A stretch of 64,000 nucleotides of DNA from contig NZ_CP112874.1 of NCBI RefSeq assembly GCF_029910235.1, positions 2,232,001 through 2,296,000 on the forward strand, given 5' to 3'. The notes under the pieces are model-generated. The model searched no databases. It was not told where the DNA came from and saw only the letters and a list, made by a program, of their open reading frames with translations. The translations under genes were made by a program, and so were the position numbers. This stretch comes from Pseudanabaena galeata CCNP1313. Lineage in GTDB: Bacteria > Cyanobacteriota > Cyanobacteriia > Pseudanabaenales > Pseudanabaenaceae. Positions 45,901 through 55,418 of this stretch are shown here, one piece after another; position 1 is the stretch's first letter, and each line of letters begins with the position of its first letter.

Positions 45901-45951
45901 AACCTGAAAGAGGAGAGGCAGTGCTGAACACTGCCTCTCCTCTTTCAGGTT
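45901..45951. repeat. 51-bp palindrome
   Basis: AACCTGAAAGAGGAGAGGCA-GTG, loop CTGAA, and complement; 23-bp perfect stem. It lies upstream of mlaF and asparaginase in a divergent region, followed 24 bp later by another such palindrome of different sequence. Confidence 0.8.
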
Positions 45952-45974
45952 ACATAGCGCAAGCAAATTGCGAT

Positions 45975-46027
45975 AAAACCGAAAAACTAGAAGCAGTGCT
46001 TTGCACTGCTTCTAGTTTTTCGGTTTT
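45975..46027. repeat. 53-bp palindrome
   Basis: AAAACCGAAAAACTAGAAGC-AGTGC, loop TTT, complement; perfect 25-bp stem. Both palindromes share the core GGCAGTG/AAGCAGTG-NNN but not the rest. Ends 43 bp before the asparaginase start. Confidence 0.8.
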
Positions 46028-46070
46028 GAATTACCGTAAGATGTTGATGGCGATCCTAAAGCATTAATAT

Positions 46071-47030
46071 ATGAACCTTGGCAAGCGCAATCGTTTCTCC
46101 GCTAACAAAATTACCGTCCAATTGCTACGTGAGGGCATTGTCGAGTCAATTCACTCTTGCCAAGCTGCTGTCGTTGATACTAGAGGTCGAATCCTCTCAG
46201 CCGCAGGTGATCCGCAGACAACTACCTTTGCCCGTTCTAGCCTCAAACCTATTCAAGCGCTACCCGTCTCGATTACTGGCGCACAGGAGCGGTTTAACCT
46301 TTCAGAAACCGATCTTGCGATTATTTGCGGCTCGCACCAAGGGACGATCGCTCAAGCCCGACAAGTTTTTAGCATTCTTTGGCGATGTGATGTAGAGCCA
46401 AGCGCTTTACAATGTCCAGTCCCCGAATGTCAAAAAAGCCCACTACAGCATAATTGTTCTGGCAAGCACGCAGGCATGATTGCCATCTGCAAACAACAAG
46501 GGTGGCAGATTTCTTCCTATATGGATCGCCATCATCCTGTACAGCAACTGGCGCTCAATACAATGGCAGATCTTTTACATATGCCTGCTGCCGAATTTAT
46601 CTGTGCCCATGATGATTGTGGTGTTCCTACCTATTTATTAGAGATTGGTCAACTAGCGCGACTCTACGCTTTACTATCGGCTCATGATCAATTGCATCTA
46701 GAACGTATTACCCGTGCGATGACTAGACATCCTGATATGGTGTCTGGAAATGGACAATTTGATACAGAGCTAATGCGCCTCAGTAATGGTGAAGTTATCA
46801 GTAAGTCTGGTGCAGAAGGGGTGCAATGTATTGGACGGATTGGCGAAGGATTGGGGTTAGCCATCAAGGTGATGGATGGCTCTAAAAGAGCAAAAAATGC
46901 GGTTTCTATCCATTTGTTAAAACAATTAGGATGGATTAATCCGACAGTTGCTCAAAGTCTCGAAGAATCATTTCTTTCCGTAGGTAAATATAGCCGTCTT
47001 GAAGCAGTTGGTGAGTTGTCTCTAGCATAA
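46071..47030 (+). CDS. asparaginase II family protein
   Basis: 319 residues. The N-terminal strand VQLLREGIVESIHSCQAAVVD, SLKPIQALP (SxxK-like pair at about 56-59), GSHQG and CSGKHAGMIAIC are typical of the Asparaginase_II family, which is unrelated to the type I/II enzymes of E. coli. It hydrolyses asparagine to aspartate and ammonia in the one studied group of bacteria; activity here is inferred. ATG at 46071; no operon partner. Confidence 0.85.
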   Translation: MNLGKRNRFSANKITVQLLREGIVESIHSCQAAVVDTRGRILSAAGDPQTTTFARSSLKPIQALPVSITGAQERFNLSETDLAIICGSHQGTIAQARQVFSILWRCDVEPSALQCPVPECQKSPLQHNCSGKHAGMIAICKQQGWQISSYMDRHHPVQQLALNTMADLLHMPAAEFICAHDDCGVPTYLLEIGQLARLYALLSAHDQLHLERITRAMTRHPDMVSGNGQFDTELMRLSNGEVISKSGAEGVQCIGRIGEGLGLAIKVMDGSKRAKNAVSIHLLKQLGWINPTVAQSLEESFLSVGKYSRLEAVGELSLA

Positions 47031-47058
47031 AAGAGGGTTGAAAGAGGGCTTGGAAACC

Positions 47059-47165
47059 AAACCCCTAAATCTTTTGGATAGGTAGGGGCTTGGTGTCCAA
47101 GTTGGCAGAGGATTTGGGAATCAAACCCCTACATCTTTTGGATCGGTAGGGGCTTGGTCTCCAAG
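47059..47165 (+). repeat. two tandem copies of a 43-bp repeat
   Basis: AAACCCCTAAATCTTTTGGA at 47059 and AAACCCCTACATCTTTTGGA at 47123, each continuing to GGTAGGGGCTTGG-x-x-TCCAAG; 3 differences in 43 bp, 64-bp period. Lies between convergent asparaginase and MFS genes. The AAACCCCTA and TAGGGGCTTGG parts form a hairpin in each unit. Confidence 0.85.
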
Positions 47166-47190
47166 CCCAAGTCTCTGATTTTAATCGATA

Positions 47191-48420
47191 TCACTGGAGT
47201 ACTCTCATCACTGCGTAGCTTTTGCGCTTTATAAATGCAAAAATTAGCACTAAAAACGTACATATTCCCGCTAAATAAAGTGGATAACCATAGGAACTAG
47301 GATTATTTTGATTAACAACTAATCCTGCGATTACGGGGCCAAAAGCGTTGGATACACTGAGATAGGAGGAGTTTAGCCCTAAAATTGTACCCTGTTGCTC
47401 AGGACTAGTATTCAGCGAAATTAGCGCACTAATCATTGGCTGCACAACTGAGTTCAGTAGCGAAAAGAGAACGCAAACAGCAACAAAATAATATGCATTC
47501 TCCCAAATAGGCATTAAAACGAAAGATAGACTACGGATAAATAATCCTAAAAAGAGAATCTGGACTAGTTGCAGATGTTTGGTCATTTGAGCAATACCTA
47601 AAGTCTGCATCACAACACCTAATACTCCAAATAAAACAAACATTAGAGTAAGTGCGTCGCTATTCTGTTTGAGAACCTGCAAAAAATAGGGTTGAAATGC
47701 AAACGTAAATAGAGTGAACGTCATTCCCGTGAGGAAATTGATAATCAATAAAATACCGATTTTCGGCATAAACAATCCTGTAATCAGTTTCTCTAAACCA
47801 ATGTCAAAGATGTTTTGAGCCTTCTGAGCTTTGGTTTTGAGAGTTTCTGGCAAGAGGAAAATTGTGAGGACTAAGGCGATCGCGGCAATGGTTCCCGCTA
47901 CTAAAAAAGAAGCACCAAAGGATTTGCCCAAAGGTGTATTCAGGGCTGCTTTTTGAGCAAGTAAACTGATTGCAGGTCCCAAAATAAACCCTAACCCAAA
48001 GGCTGCTCCATTAATTCCAAAAGCTTTAGCGCGGTCTTCAGGATTAGTAACATCGGAAATAACAGCTTGGGCAACTGAAGCATTACCACCTGTGATGCCA
48101 TCCAGAAATCTCGCCAAGAATAGGACTGCGGCACTTCCTGCTGTCCCTGCCATCAGATTGGCAATCACCGTCCCCGCTAAACTGATGATCAGCAGTGGCT
48201 TTCGTCCAAAGCGATCAGAGAGCTTACCAATGATGGGGGTGGCAAAAAACTGGGCGATCGCATAAATTGCAAATAGCAAACTGGTCTGAAAATCATCTAA
48301 TTTAAACTGTCTGCCATAGAGATACAAAACAGGGATCAGAATCGTAAAACTCAGGGAGTTAATAAAAGAAATAAGAGCAATAATCCAAAATTTACGATTC
48401 ATTCGCTTAGGCGATCGCAT
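47191..48420 (-). CDS. major facilitator superfamily transporter
   Basis: 409 residues with about 12 membrane segments. The loop between segments 2 and 3 carries GKLSDRFGRKPLL (about 63-75), the MFS signature (G-x-L-x-D-x-x-G-R-(K/R)). The sequence resembles drug/proton antiporters of the TetA or multidrug type (DHA1). Substrate cannot be read. ATG at 48420; MNRKFWII six codons later is an alternative start. Convergent with asparaginase. Confidence 0.85.
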   Translation of the reverse strand: MRSPKRMNRKFWIIALISFINSLSFTILIPVLYLYGRQFKLDDFQTSLLFAIYAIAQFFATPIIGKLSDRFGRKPLLIISLAGTVIANLMAGTAGSAAVLFLARFLDGITGGNASVAQAVISDVTNPEDRAKAFGINGAAFGLGFILGPAISLLAQKAALNTPLGKSFGASFLVAGTIAAIALVLTIFLLPETLKTKAQKAQNIFDIGLEKLITGLFMPKIGILLIINFLTGMTFTLFTFAFQPYFLQVLKQNSDALTLMFVLFGVLGVVMQTLGIAQMTKHLQLVQILFLGLFIRSLSFVLMPIWENAYYFVAVCVLFSLLNSVVQPMISALISLNTSPEQQGTILGLNSSYLSVSNAFGPVIAGLVVNQNNPSSYGYPLYLAGICTFLVLIFAFIKRKSYAVMRVLQ

Positions 48421-48634
48421 ATAGTCCTTGTCTATACTACAGCGCCATAGAGGTTTTCATATTACTGTCCAAATGAACTCAGTAGTTCTCATTGTGAAAA
48501 GAAGCCAGTCAAACTGTCGATCTGTCGATACAGAGTATTGATAATGCCATCATGATGGATGCAGGGTAGGAGCTTTAAAACAACTAGGCTCGTTTGAGAC
48601 AATAGTAGGATTTTTTCGGTAACAACTAGGATCA

Positions 48635-48790
48635 TTGCCGAATAATCATACTGGCAAGAATAGACGCTATGGGATGGAAGAATTAGCCCTAAGTACTTTC
48701 AGTGTATTTTCACTCAGAATTCATTATCGGTCTATTGGGAAGCATTTATTGGCTTTTATGATTCAAGGCTTAGAGCTAGATCTCCCGCCT
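48635..48790 (+). pseudogene. possible transposase relic
   Basis: Reading NNHTGKNRRYGMEELALSTFSVF, with a one-base frame change the sequence continues FTQNS, resembling the start of a cyanobacterial transposase group (MEELALSAFSVFFTQ) as I recall it. After about 40 residues no similarity is visible. The 3' end runs into a family C repeat. Low confidence: it may also be an unrelated spurious ORF. Confidence 0.3.
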
Positions 48791-48800
48791 AACTGTAGTT

Positions 48801-48901
48801 TGAGCGCAAAGCGCTCAAACCCAAACCAAGAAAAAACTTGAAAGCTTTGCGAAGCAAAGCTTTCAAGTTTTTTCTTGTGGTTCGTTTGAGCGGTAATTGC
48901 T
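48801..48901 (+). repeat. family C repeat, copy 5
   Basis: GAGCGCAAAGCGCTCAAACC, hairpin AAAAAACTTGAAAGCTTTGC-GAA-complement, then TTCTTGTGGTTCGTTTGAGC and GGTAATTGC. Start is itself a small hairpin. Confidence 0.8.
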
Positions 48902-48906
48902 ATAAA

Positions 48907-48957
48907 TTTCCATCATGAGAATTGCTGAAGTGCTGTTAGTAATTCTCATGATGGAAA
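48907..48957. repeat. palindrome before family E copy 3
   Basis: TTTCCATCATGAGAATT(G/C) and AATTCTCATGATGGAAA pair around GCTGAAGTGCTGTTAGT. It reuses the TCATGAGAATTGC end seen in family E copies, so the two elements appear to be nested. Confidence 0.7.
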
Positions 48958-49060
48958 TCAGTTTTTTGAAACCCGCCTTTGGTGGGCTTTCAAAAAACTG
49001 ATTTTGGTTTTCCAGTTCTGAAGGCGCTAGAAAACCAAAATCGGTTTCATAATGAGTACT
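48956..49060 (+). repeat. family E double-hairpin repeat, copy 3
   Basis: Hairpin 1: ATCAGTTTTTTGAAACCCGCC and complement (G-T pair and one mismatch); hairpin 2: CTGATTTTGGTTTTCCAGTTC / complement with mismatch. Ends TTTCATAATGAGTACTGC. Lies 150 bp upstream of ilvC. Confidence 0.8.
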
Positions 49061-49161
49061 GCTAAAGTGCTGTAAATATATTTAAGAGTTGCAACGATTT
49101 TTGTTAGACTAGGAAAAGTGTTTGAAGGCAATTGACAATAAATCTTCCAAACTACACCTAA

Positions 49162-50197
<1,036 letters not shown>

Positions 50198-50199
<2 letters not shown>

Positions 50200-50235
50200 T
50201 TAAAAAAAAGCGGTGCTAGCACCGCTTTTTTTAAT
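50198..50235 (+). terminator. rho-independent terminator after ilvC
   Basis: AATTAAAAAAAAGCGGTGC-TA-GCACCGC, seven T and AATT. It begins at the TAA stop of ilvC, so the stop codon is again part of the hairpin. Confidence 0.85.
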
Positions 50236-50285
50236 TCAACTAAGGGTAAATACCCCACCGCTCCGCGATGTGAGTATATTCCAGT

Positions 50286-50340
50286 AAAAAAAGAAAGAAT
50301 CACCACGTCGCAAGCCGACGTGGTGATTCTTTCTTTTTTT
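50286..50340. repeat. 55-bp palindrome
   Basis: AAAAAAAGAAAGAATCACCA-CGTCG, loop CAAGC, complement; perfect 25-bp stem ending in T7. It stands between ilvC and family A copy 3. Confidence 0.8.
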
Positions 50341-50351
50341 AATTGTAAATT

Positions 50352-50519
50352 ACTGATGTTACGTGGAAGGAATTCCTGTCATAGCAAAGGTCTAGGGCTG
50401 GCACGGGGGCACAGCCCCTACAGTAACCTCTAAATTTTGAGGTAGGGACAATGCCCCCGTGCTTGTCCTGCTTCGCTAGCAGCAAGAGGTCTACCATCTA
50501 AGTTCCACGTAACATCAGT
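50352..50519 (+). mobile_element. family A TIR element, copy 3, providing the mrdA stop codon
   Basis: 168 bp, nearly identical to copy 2 (9071-9238). Its right end CCACGTAACATCAGT overlaps the 3' end of the minus-strand PBP2 gene: read on the minus strand, the final Asn codon AAC straddles the border and TGA lies in ACTGATG. The element therefore now ends the gene. Confidence 0.85.
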
Positions 50520-52338
50520 TAATCACAGGAACTGGTGGATTATTGGGTGAGTTGGGCTTATTTTTGATTTGCATATAAGCTTCGATCGTTTGTACTGCTA
50601 AAGGAGCAGCGATCGCACTACCACCACCACCACCTGCATTTTCCCCAAAAACGGTCACTACAATTTCAGGATTTTCATAGGGTGCATAGGCTGTAAACCA
50701 TGCATGGTTTGGACGAGGTGGATCTTGAGCCGTACCAGATTTACCAGCCATGGCAATTTCCGCCGAATTTAGAGGCGCGGCTGTACCATACTCAAATACA
50801 GATCGCAAAGACTTTTGCAGAGCTGCCAGATTTGTAGGCGATATATTCAAAGACTGCCGCCACTCCCTTGCATCATTATCTTCTAAGAGCAAATGGGGTC
50901 TAATCTTAAACCCACCATTAGCAACAATAGCTGTCATCATTGAGACTTGGACAAGATTAGATTGGACATCACCCTGTCCAATTGACATATTTAAAGTATT
51001 ACCAACATACCAAGGTTCACCGATGACGCGCTTCTTCCACTCTTCATCAGGCACAGTGCCTTTAGTTTCTTCCTCCTTGATTTCAATGCCCGAATATTCG
51101 CCATAGCCATATTTACGTGACCATAGGGCAAGATCTTTTTCACCCACACGCATACCGACTTGTCCGAAGAAAGTATTGCTGCTATAGGCCATCGCCTCCG
51201 AAAATCCAATCGTGCCAAATCCTGCCTTGTTGTGATCCCAGAATTGAAAGCCGCCTACATCAAGATAAGGGTAGGTCGCCAGCACATCATTGATCCCAAA
51301 TTTTTTGGTTTCCAAACCTGCTGTCATAGTTACGACCTTAAAAGTACTAGCGGGCGGATATACCTGCAAAACTCGATTGACAAAAGGATGATCCTTTTCT
51401 TGCAAGCGTTTCCATGTTGCCTCGGAAATCTTACCTGAAAATAGATTAGGATCGAAGGCTGGATGGCTAACCATAGCAAGGATTTCACCATTATTAGGGT
51501 TCATGGCGATAATCCCACCTTGCTGATCCCCTAAAATCTTTTCAACGGCTTTTTCTAAATCTAAGTCAATCGTCATTTTGACAGCGCTACCTGCTTTCGG
51601 TGGCTTTTGTCCTAAAACTCGCAGTACCTTTCCAAAAGCATCGACCTCTACCTGCTGACCGCCCCACTCACCCCGTAGCTGATTTTCAAAGGCATATTCC
51701 ACACCAGCTTTACCGATTACATCTCCTGGGCGATAGCCTTTTTCTCGTAATTTGGGTAATTCTTCAGCATTTAGTTCGCCTGTATATCCCAACACATGCG
51801 CCGCGACATCGCCATTGGGGTAATAGCGCACCGCTTCAGGCTCCACTTTGACCCCTGGTAATTCGAGGCTATGCTCGGAAAGTACGGTTACCAGTTTGGG
51901 GCTAATTGAGGTGGAGACTCTGACTAGGTTAGGCGAGTTGTATCCTTCCTGTTCCAGCTTGTCGGTAATCGTTTGCGCTGAAACACCGATTAACCCAGCT
52001 AAGCGATTAATAATTGGCTCCCATTTGTCCTTGGGTTGGGCGATCGGCCAGAGATACACCACATGCGCTAATCGACTTGAGGCAAGAATATTACCTTTGC
52101 GATCAAAAAGCCGCCCTCTTTCTGGAGGTTTGGCAATTAATCTGATCCGATTGTTTTCCGCAAGCTGCTGGTTGCGATCGCCCTCAATCAGTTGCAAATA
52201 AAAAAGCCGCCCACCTAAAATCCCGATTAGCACCAATACGCTTAACAAAAATAAAATAGCTGCTCGCATCCCCTTCCCCATGGTGCGGGTGTTTTCAGTG
52301 GGATTAAAAGGGGAATTTTGTCGTTGCGTAAAAGTCAT
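50515..52338 (-). CDS. mrdA: penicillin-binding protein 2
   Basis: 607-residue transpeptidase of the cell elongation machinery. One membrane segment at about 25-47; the N-terminal dimerisation domain with RGRLFDRKG (about 74-82); transpeptidase motifs STFK (331-334, active serine), YSSN (about 386-389) and KSGTAQ (about 537). Cross-links side-wall peptidoglycan with RodA. The last residues (PVPVIN) end at a TGA within a family A terminal repeat, so the original C-terminus may have differed. Start ATG 52338. Confidence 0.93.
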   Translation of the reverse strand: MTFTQRQNSPFNPTENTRTMGKGMRAAILFLLSVLVLIGILGGRLFYLQLIEGDRNQQLAENNRIRLIAKPPERGRLFDRKGNILASSRLAHVVYLWPIAQPKDKWEPIINRLAGLIGVSAQTITDKLEQEGYNSPNLVRVSTSISPKLVTVLSEHSLELPGVKVEPEAVRYYPNGDVAAHVLGYTGELNAEELPKLREKGYRPGDVIGKAGVEYAFENQLRGEWGGQQVEVDAFGKVLRVLGQKPPKAGSAVKMTIDLDLEKAVEKILGDQQGGIIAMNPNNGEILAMVSHPAFDPNLFSGKISEATWKRLQEKDHPFVNRVLQVYPPASTFKVVTMTAGLETKKFGINDVLATYPYLDVGGFQFWDHNKAGFGTIGFSEAMAYSSNTFFGQVGMRVGEKDLALWSRKYGYGEYSGIEIKEEETKGTVPDEEWKKRVIGEPWYVGNTLNMSIGQGDVQSNLVQVSMMTAIVANGGFKIRPHLLLEDNDAREWRQSLNISPTNLAALQKSLRSVFEYGTAAPLNSAEIAMAGKSGTAQDPPRPNHAWFTAYAPYENPEIVVTVFGENAGGGGGSAIAAPLAVQTIEAYMQIKNKPNSPNNPPVPVIN

Positions 52339-52438
52339 ACTGCTTAGGAAAGATTTTAAGAAAGAATTTTTCGCTAGAATAATAGATAGATCTATTGTAT
52401 GGCGATCGTGAATTTAATTGATTCCATTACATTTTTCG

Positions 52439-52458
52439 TGAATAGCTTCGCTGTTCAC
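52439..52458. repeat. small hairpin upstream of anti-sigma gene
   Basis: GTGAATAGCTTCGCTGTTCAC, a 9-bp stem with one G-T pair and loop TTC. Between the divergent mrdA and anti-sigma factor genes. Confidence 0.5.
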
Positions 52459-52506
52459 AAGATAAAAAAGCAAGCTATAGCCGTCTTTCAGAGGAGTTAA
52501 AAGTCC

Positions 52507-52944
52507 GTGATTGTGACCCCTGTGCGTTCAGTAGGACGAAAGTGGAGTAATCTCAGTTTTACTTCAACCCTCTATCTTGCCCCAGTATTAGACTTGTTGC
52601 TTGACGAAGTACCGTCAGAATGGCAGCCAGAGTTACGATTGGGTTTACAAGAAGCCTTAGTCAATGCCGTCAAGCATGGCAATGCTCTCGATCCATGCAA
52701 GCAAATCACCGTTAAATTTTCAATAGTTTCGCAAATGTACTGGTGGGTGATCACTGATCAGGGAAGTGATTTGCAATCCTCTGGCGGATCAAAAGATGAT
52801 CCTACACCCTGTCATGACTTAGAATGCGGTCGGGGTTTTTATATATTACGCAAAATTTTTGAGCATGTGCATTGGGATAGTGATAGCCATCGTTTGACTT
52901 TATGCAAGCGTATTGATCGATTGAGCAAACCGATGATTTTTTAA
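52507..52944 (+). CDS. anti-sigma regulatory factor (RsbW-like HATPase)
   Basis: 145 residues, starting at GTG 52507 with GAGGAG 10 bp upstream. GHKL ATPase features: N-box LGLQEALVNAVKHGN (about 45-59), G1 WVITDQGSD (about 80-88) and G2-like CGRGFYILRKIFEHV (about 108-122). These serine kinases bind or phosphorylate anti-anti-sigma factors in partner-switching systems. No STAS partner in the window. The (p)ppGpp synthetase gene follows 120 bp downstream on the same strand, suggesting both serve stress control (inference). Confidence 0.85.
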   Translation: MIVTPVRSVGRKWSNLSFTSTLYLAPVLDLLLDEVPSEWQPELRLGLQEALVNAVKHGNALDPCKQITVKFSIVSQMYWWVITDQGSDLQSSGGSKDDPTPCHDLECGRGFYILRKIFEHVHWDSDSHRLTLCKRIDRLSKPMIF

Positions 52945-53064
52945 ATGCATAAAAAACTACCAAAATTTGTTTTTCCAGAGACAAAAACGTATATTTGACA
53001 TATAAGTTTAAAATGAGATTATGAGAATCTTAACAACTATCTTTGCTAAGGCGAAATTAAACGT

Positions 53065-55350
53065 ATGACTCCGATGACATTATTAGCTGAAGCTCCAGTA
53101 GAACGTTTAGGTCATCCGATTGTTGGTGAAATAGATTGTGAAAACTTTCAGGAATGTAACACAGTAGTAGATGCTTGGATTCCAGATTGGCTAAGAAGTA
53201 GTTGGGAGAAATCGCAAAGGGGTGAAAGTTTAGAGAATGAAGATATCGTTGGTCAAGCTTTAGAGTTTGCCTATCGGCTGCATGATGGGCAATGCCGTGC
53301 ATCGGGGGAACCATACATACTGCATCCGATCGCAGTTGCAGCCATCCTGAAGGATTTAGGGGGCAGTGATGTGATGATCGCCGCAGGATTTTTGCATGAT
53401 GTTGTTGAGGATACCGATGTATCCTGCGAACAGATCGAAGAAATGTTTGGCAAAGAAGTTCGTCAGTTGGTGGAAGGGGTAACCAAGTTATCGAAACTGA
53501 GTTTTGAGAGTAAGACTGAAAGTCAAGCCGAAAATTTTCGACGCATGTTTCTGGCGATGGCTCAAGATATTCGCGTGATTATCGTTAAGCTTGCCGATCG
53601 CCTGCACAATATGCGAACTCTGCAACATCTGCGACCTGAGAAGCAAGTCCTGATTTCCAGAGAAACGAGAGAGATTTTTGCACCTTTAGCAAACCGTTTG
53701 GGTTTAGGGCAAATTAAATGGGAACTCGAAGATATTGCTTTTAAGTATATTGAGCCAGAACAATATCAAATGATGGAGTCTCTCGTTGCTGATACCCATG
53801 AAAGTCGCCATGAACAATTGGTAGAAGTGACGCGGGTATTAGCTGAACGACTGGAATTGATGGGTATTGATGATTTTGATATTAGTGGTAGACCGAAACA
53901 TTTGTATGGCATTTATCGCAAGATGGAACGCCAAAAGAAGCAATATAACGAGATTTATGACATTCAAGCTGTCAGGGTAATCGTTAATACTAAGGAGGAA
54001 TGCTACCGCGTTCTTGCCGTTGTCCACGATCATTTTTGTCCGATCCCCGGTCGGTTTAAAGACTACATTGGCTTACCTAAGCCCAACCGTTATCAATCTT
54101 TGCATACGGCGGTAATTGGTCCAAAAGGACAACCTGTGGAAGTCCAGATTCGCACATGGGAGATGCATCACATTGCTGACTATGGGATTGCAGCCCATTG
54201 GAAATATAAAGAAAGTAATTCGACTAGCAAGCCACTCAAGGGCGACGATCAGAAATTTACATGGTTGCGCCAGTTGGTGGAATGGCAACGTGAACTAAAA
54301 GATCCTCAAGAATATCTTGATAGCGTCAAGGAAGATTTATTTGATAGTGAAGTTTATGTATTTAGCCCCAAGGGGGATGTGTACTGTTTACCTCGTGGCG
54401 CAACGCCTGTAGATTTTGCTTACCGTGTGCATACGGAAGTCGGTAATCACTGCTCAGGTGCATTGGTAAACAATGTAATGGTTTCTTTGCATCGTCCACT
54501 CAAGCATGGTGATATTGTCACAATTCTCACCCAAAACAATGCCCATCCCAGTACCGATTGGATCAATTTCGTGGCGACAAGTTCGGCAAAAAGTCGGATT
54601 CGCCAATGGTTTAAGCGATCGCGTCGTGATGAAAATCTTGCCCTAGGACGCAGTGCCTTAGAACGTGAACTTGGTAAAAATGGTTTAGAGACACTGCTTA
54701 AATCCGATCAGATGCAGAAGCTTGCTGAACGATGTAACTATCACAACGTTGAGGATCTGCTGGCAGGTATTGGCTATGGCGAAACTTCAGTCAATACTGT
54801 AGTTAATAAACTGCGCGAACATCAGCACCATGATCGTGACTTGAATCCTCAAAAGTATGAAGCACGCCATGAACCTACCCATAGCCATAGCTCCAAATCA
54901 CCAATTTTAGGGCTGGATGGCATGGTTTACTCGATCGCAGGTTGCTGTGCGCCTTTACCTGGGGAACCTATTACGGGAGTTGTGGCGTTAGGTAGCAATC
55001 GTGGTATCACCATCCATCGCCATGATTGCCATAATTTAGCGAATATTCCTAGCGATCGCCTGTTGCATGTGGGTTGGAATCAGCAGAAGGAAAATGATCA
55101 TGCTCAAACCTATCCCATTGATATTCGGGTAGAAGCGATTGATCGGGTTGGGATATTGCGCGATATTTTGACTCGCCTCTCCGACAACAAAATCAATGTG
55201 CGAAGGGCAAATGTACAGACTAAAAAAGGCAAAGCTGCAATTATTGATTTAAGTATTGATATTAGCGATCGCCATCAATTTGATCGAGTTTGCAATCAAA
55301 TCAACAAGCTGTGTGACACCCTTTCGGTTTCGCGTCTTGTTGTTGAATAG
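53065..55350 (+). CDS. spoT: bifunctional (p)ppGpp synthetase/hydrolase (RelA/SpoT)
   Basis: 761 residues with all Rel domains in order: HD hydrolase (about 60-200; HD at 111-112 and ED at 115-116), synthetase (about 240-380; RFKDYIGLPKPNRYQSLHT and VEVQIRTWEMHHIADYG), TGS (about 425-490; VYVFSPKGDVYCLPRGATPVDFAY), helical region, CC/zinc-finger-like (YSIAGCCAPLPGEPI) and ACT (about 690-761). Both catalytic sites look complete, so it should make and degrade (p)ppGpp. The only copy in the window. An alternative gene name is rsh or relA. Confidence 0.95.
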   Translation: MTPMTLLAEAPVERLGHPIVGEIDCENFQECNTVVDAWIPDWLRSSWEKSQRGESLENEDIVGQALEFAYRLHDGQCRASGEPYILHPIAVAAILKDLGGSDVMIAAGFLHDVVEDTDVSCEQIEEMFGKEVRQLVEGVTKLSKLSFESKTESQAENFRRMFLAMAQDIRVIIVKLADRLHNMRTLQHLRPEKQVLISRETREIFAPLANRLGLGQIKWELEDIAFKYIEPEQYQMMESLVADTHESRHEQLVEVTRVLAERLELMGIDDFDISGRPKHLYGIYRKMERQKKQYNEIYDIQAVRVIVNTKEECYRVLAVVHDHFCPIPGRFKDYIGLPKPNRYQSLHTAVIGPKGQPVEVQIRTWEMHHIADYGIAAHWKYKESNSTSKPLKGDDQKFTWLRQLVEWQRELKDPQEYLDSVKEDLFDSEVYVFSPKGDVYCLPRGATPVDFAYRVHTEVGNHCSGALVNNVMVSLHRPLKHGDIVTILTQNNAHPSTDWINFVATSSAKSRIRQWFKRSRRDENLALGRSALERELGKNGLETLLKSDQMQKLAERCNYHNVEDLLAGIGYGETSVNTVVNKLREHQHHDRDLNPQKYEARHEPTHSHSSKSPILGLDGMVYSIAGCCAPLPGEPITGVVALGSNRGITIHRHDCHNLANIPSDRLLHVGWNQQKENDHAQTYPIDIRVEAIDRVGILRDILTRLSDNKINVRRANVQTKKGKAAIIDLSIDISDRHQFDRVCNQINKLCDTLSVSRLVVE

Positions 55351-55418
55351 GATCAGCTCACATGCATCAAATATAGCTTTCGCCCTAATTCTCAGTAAAT
55401 CCAACAGAATTAACTAGA

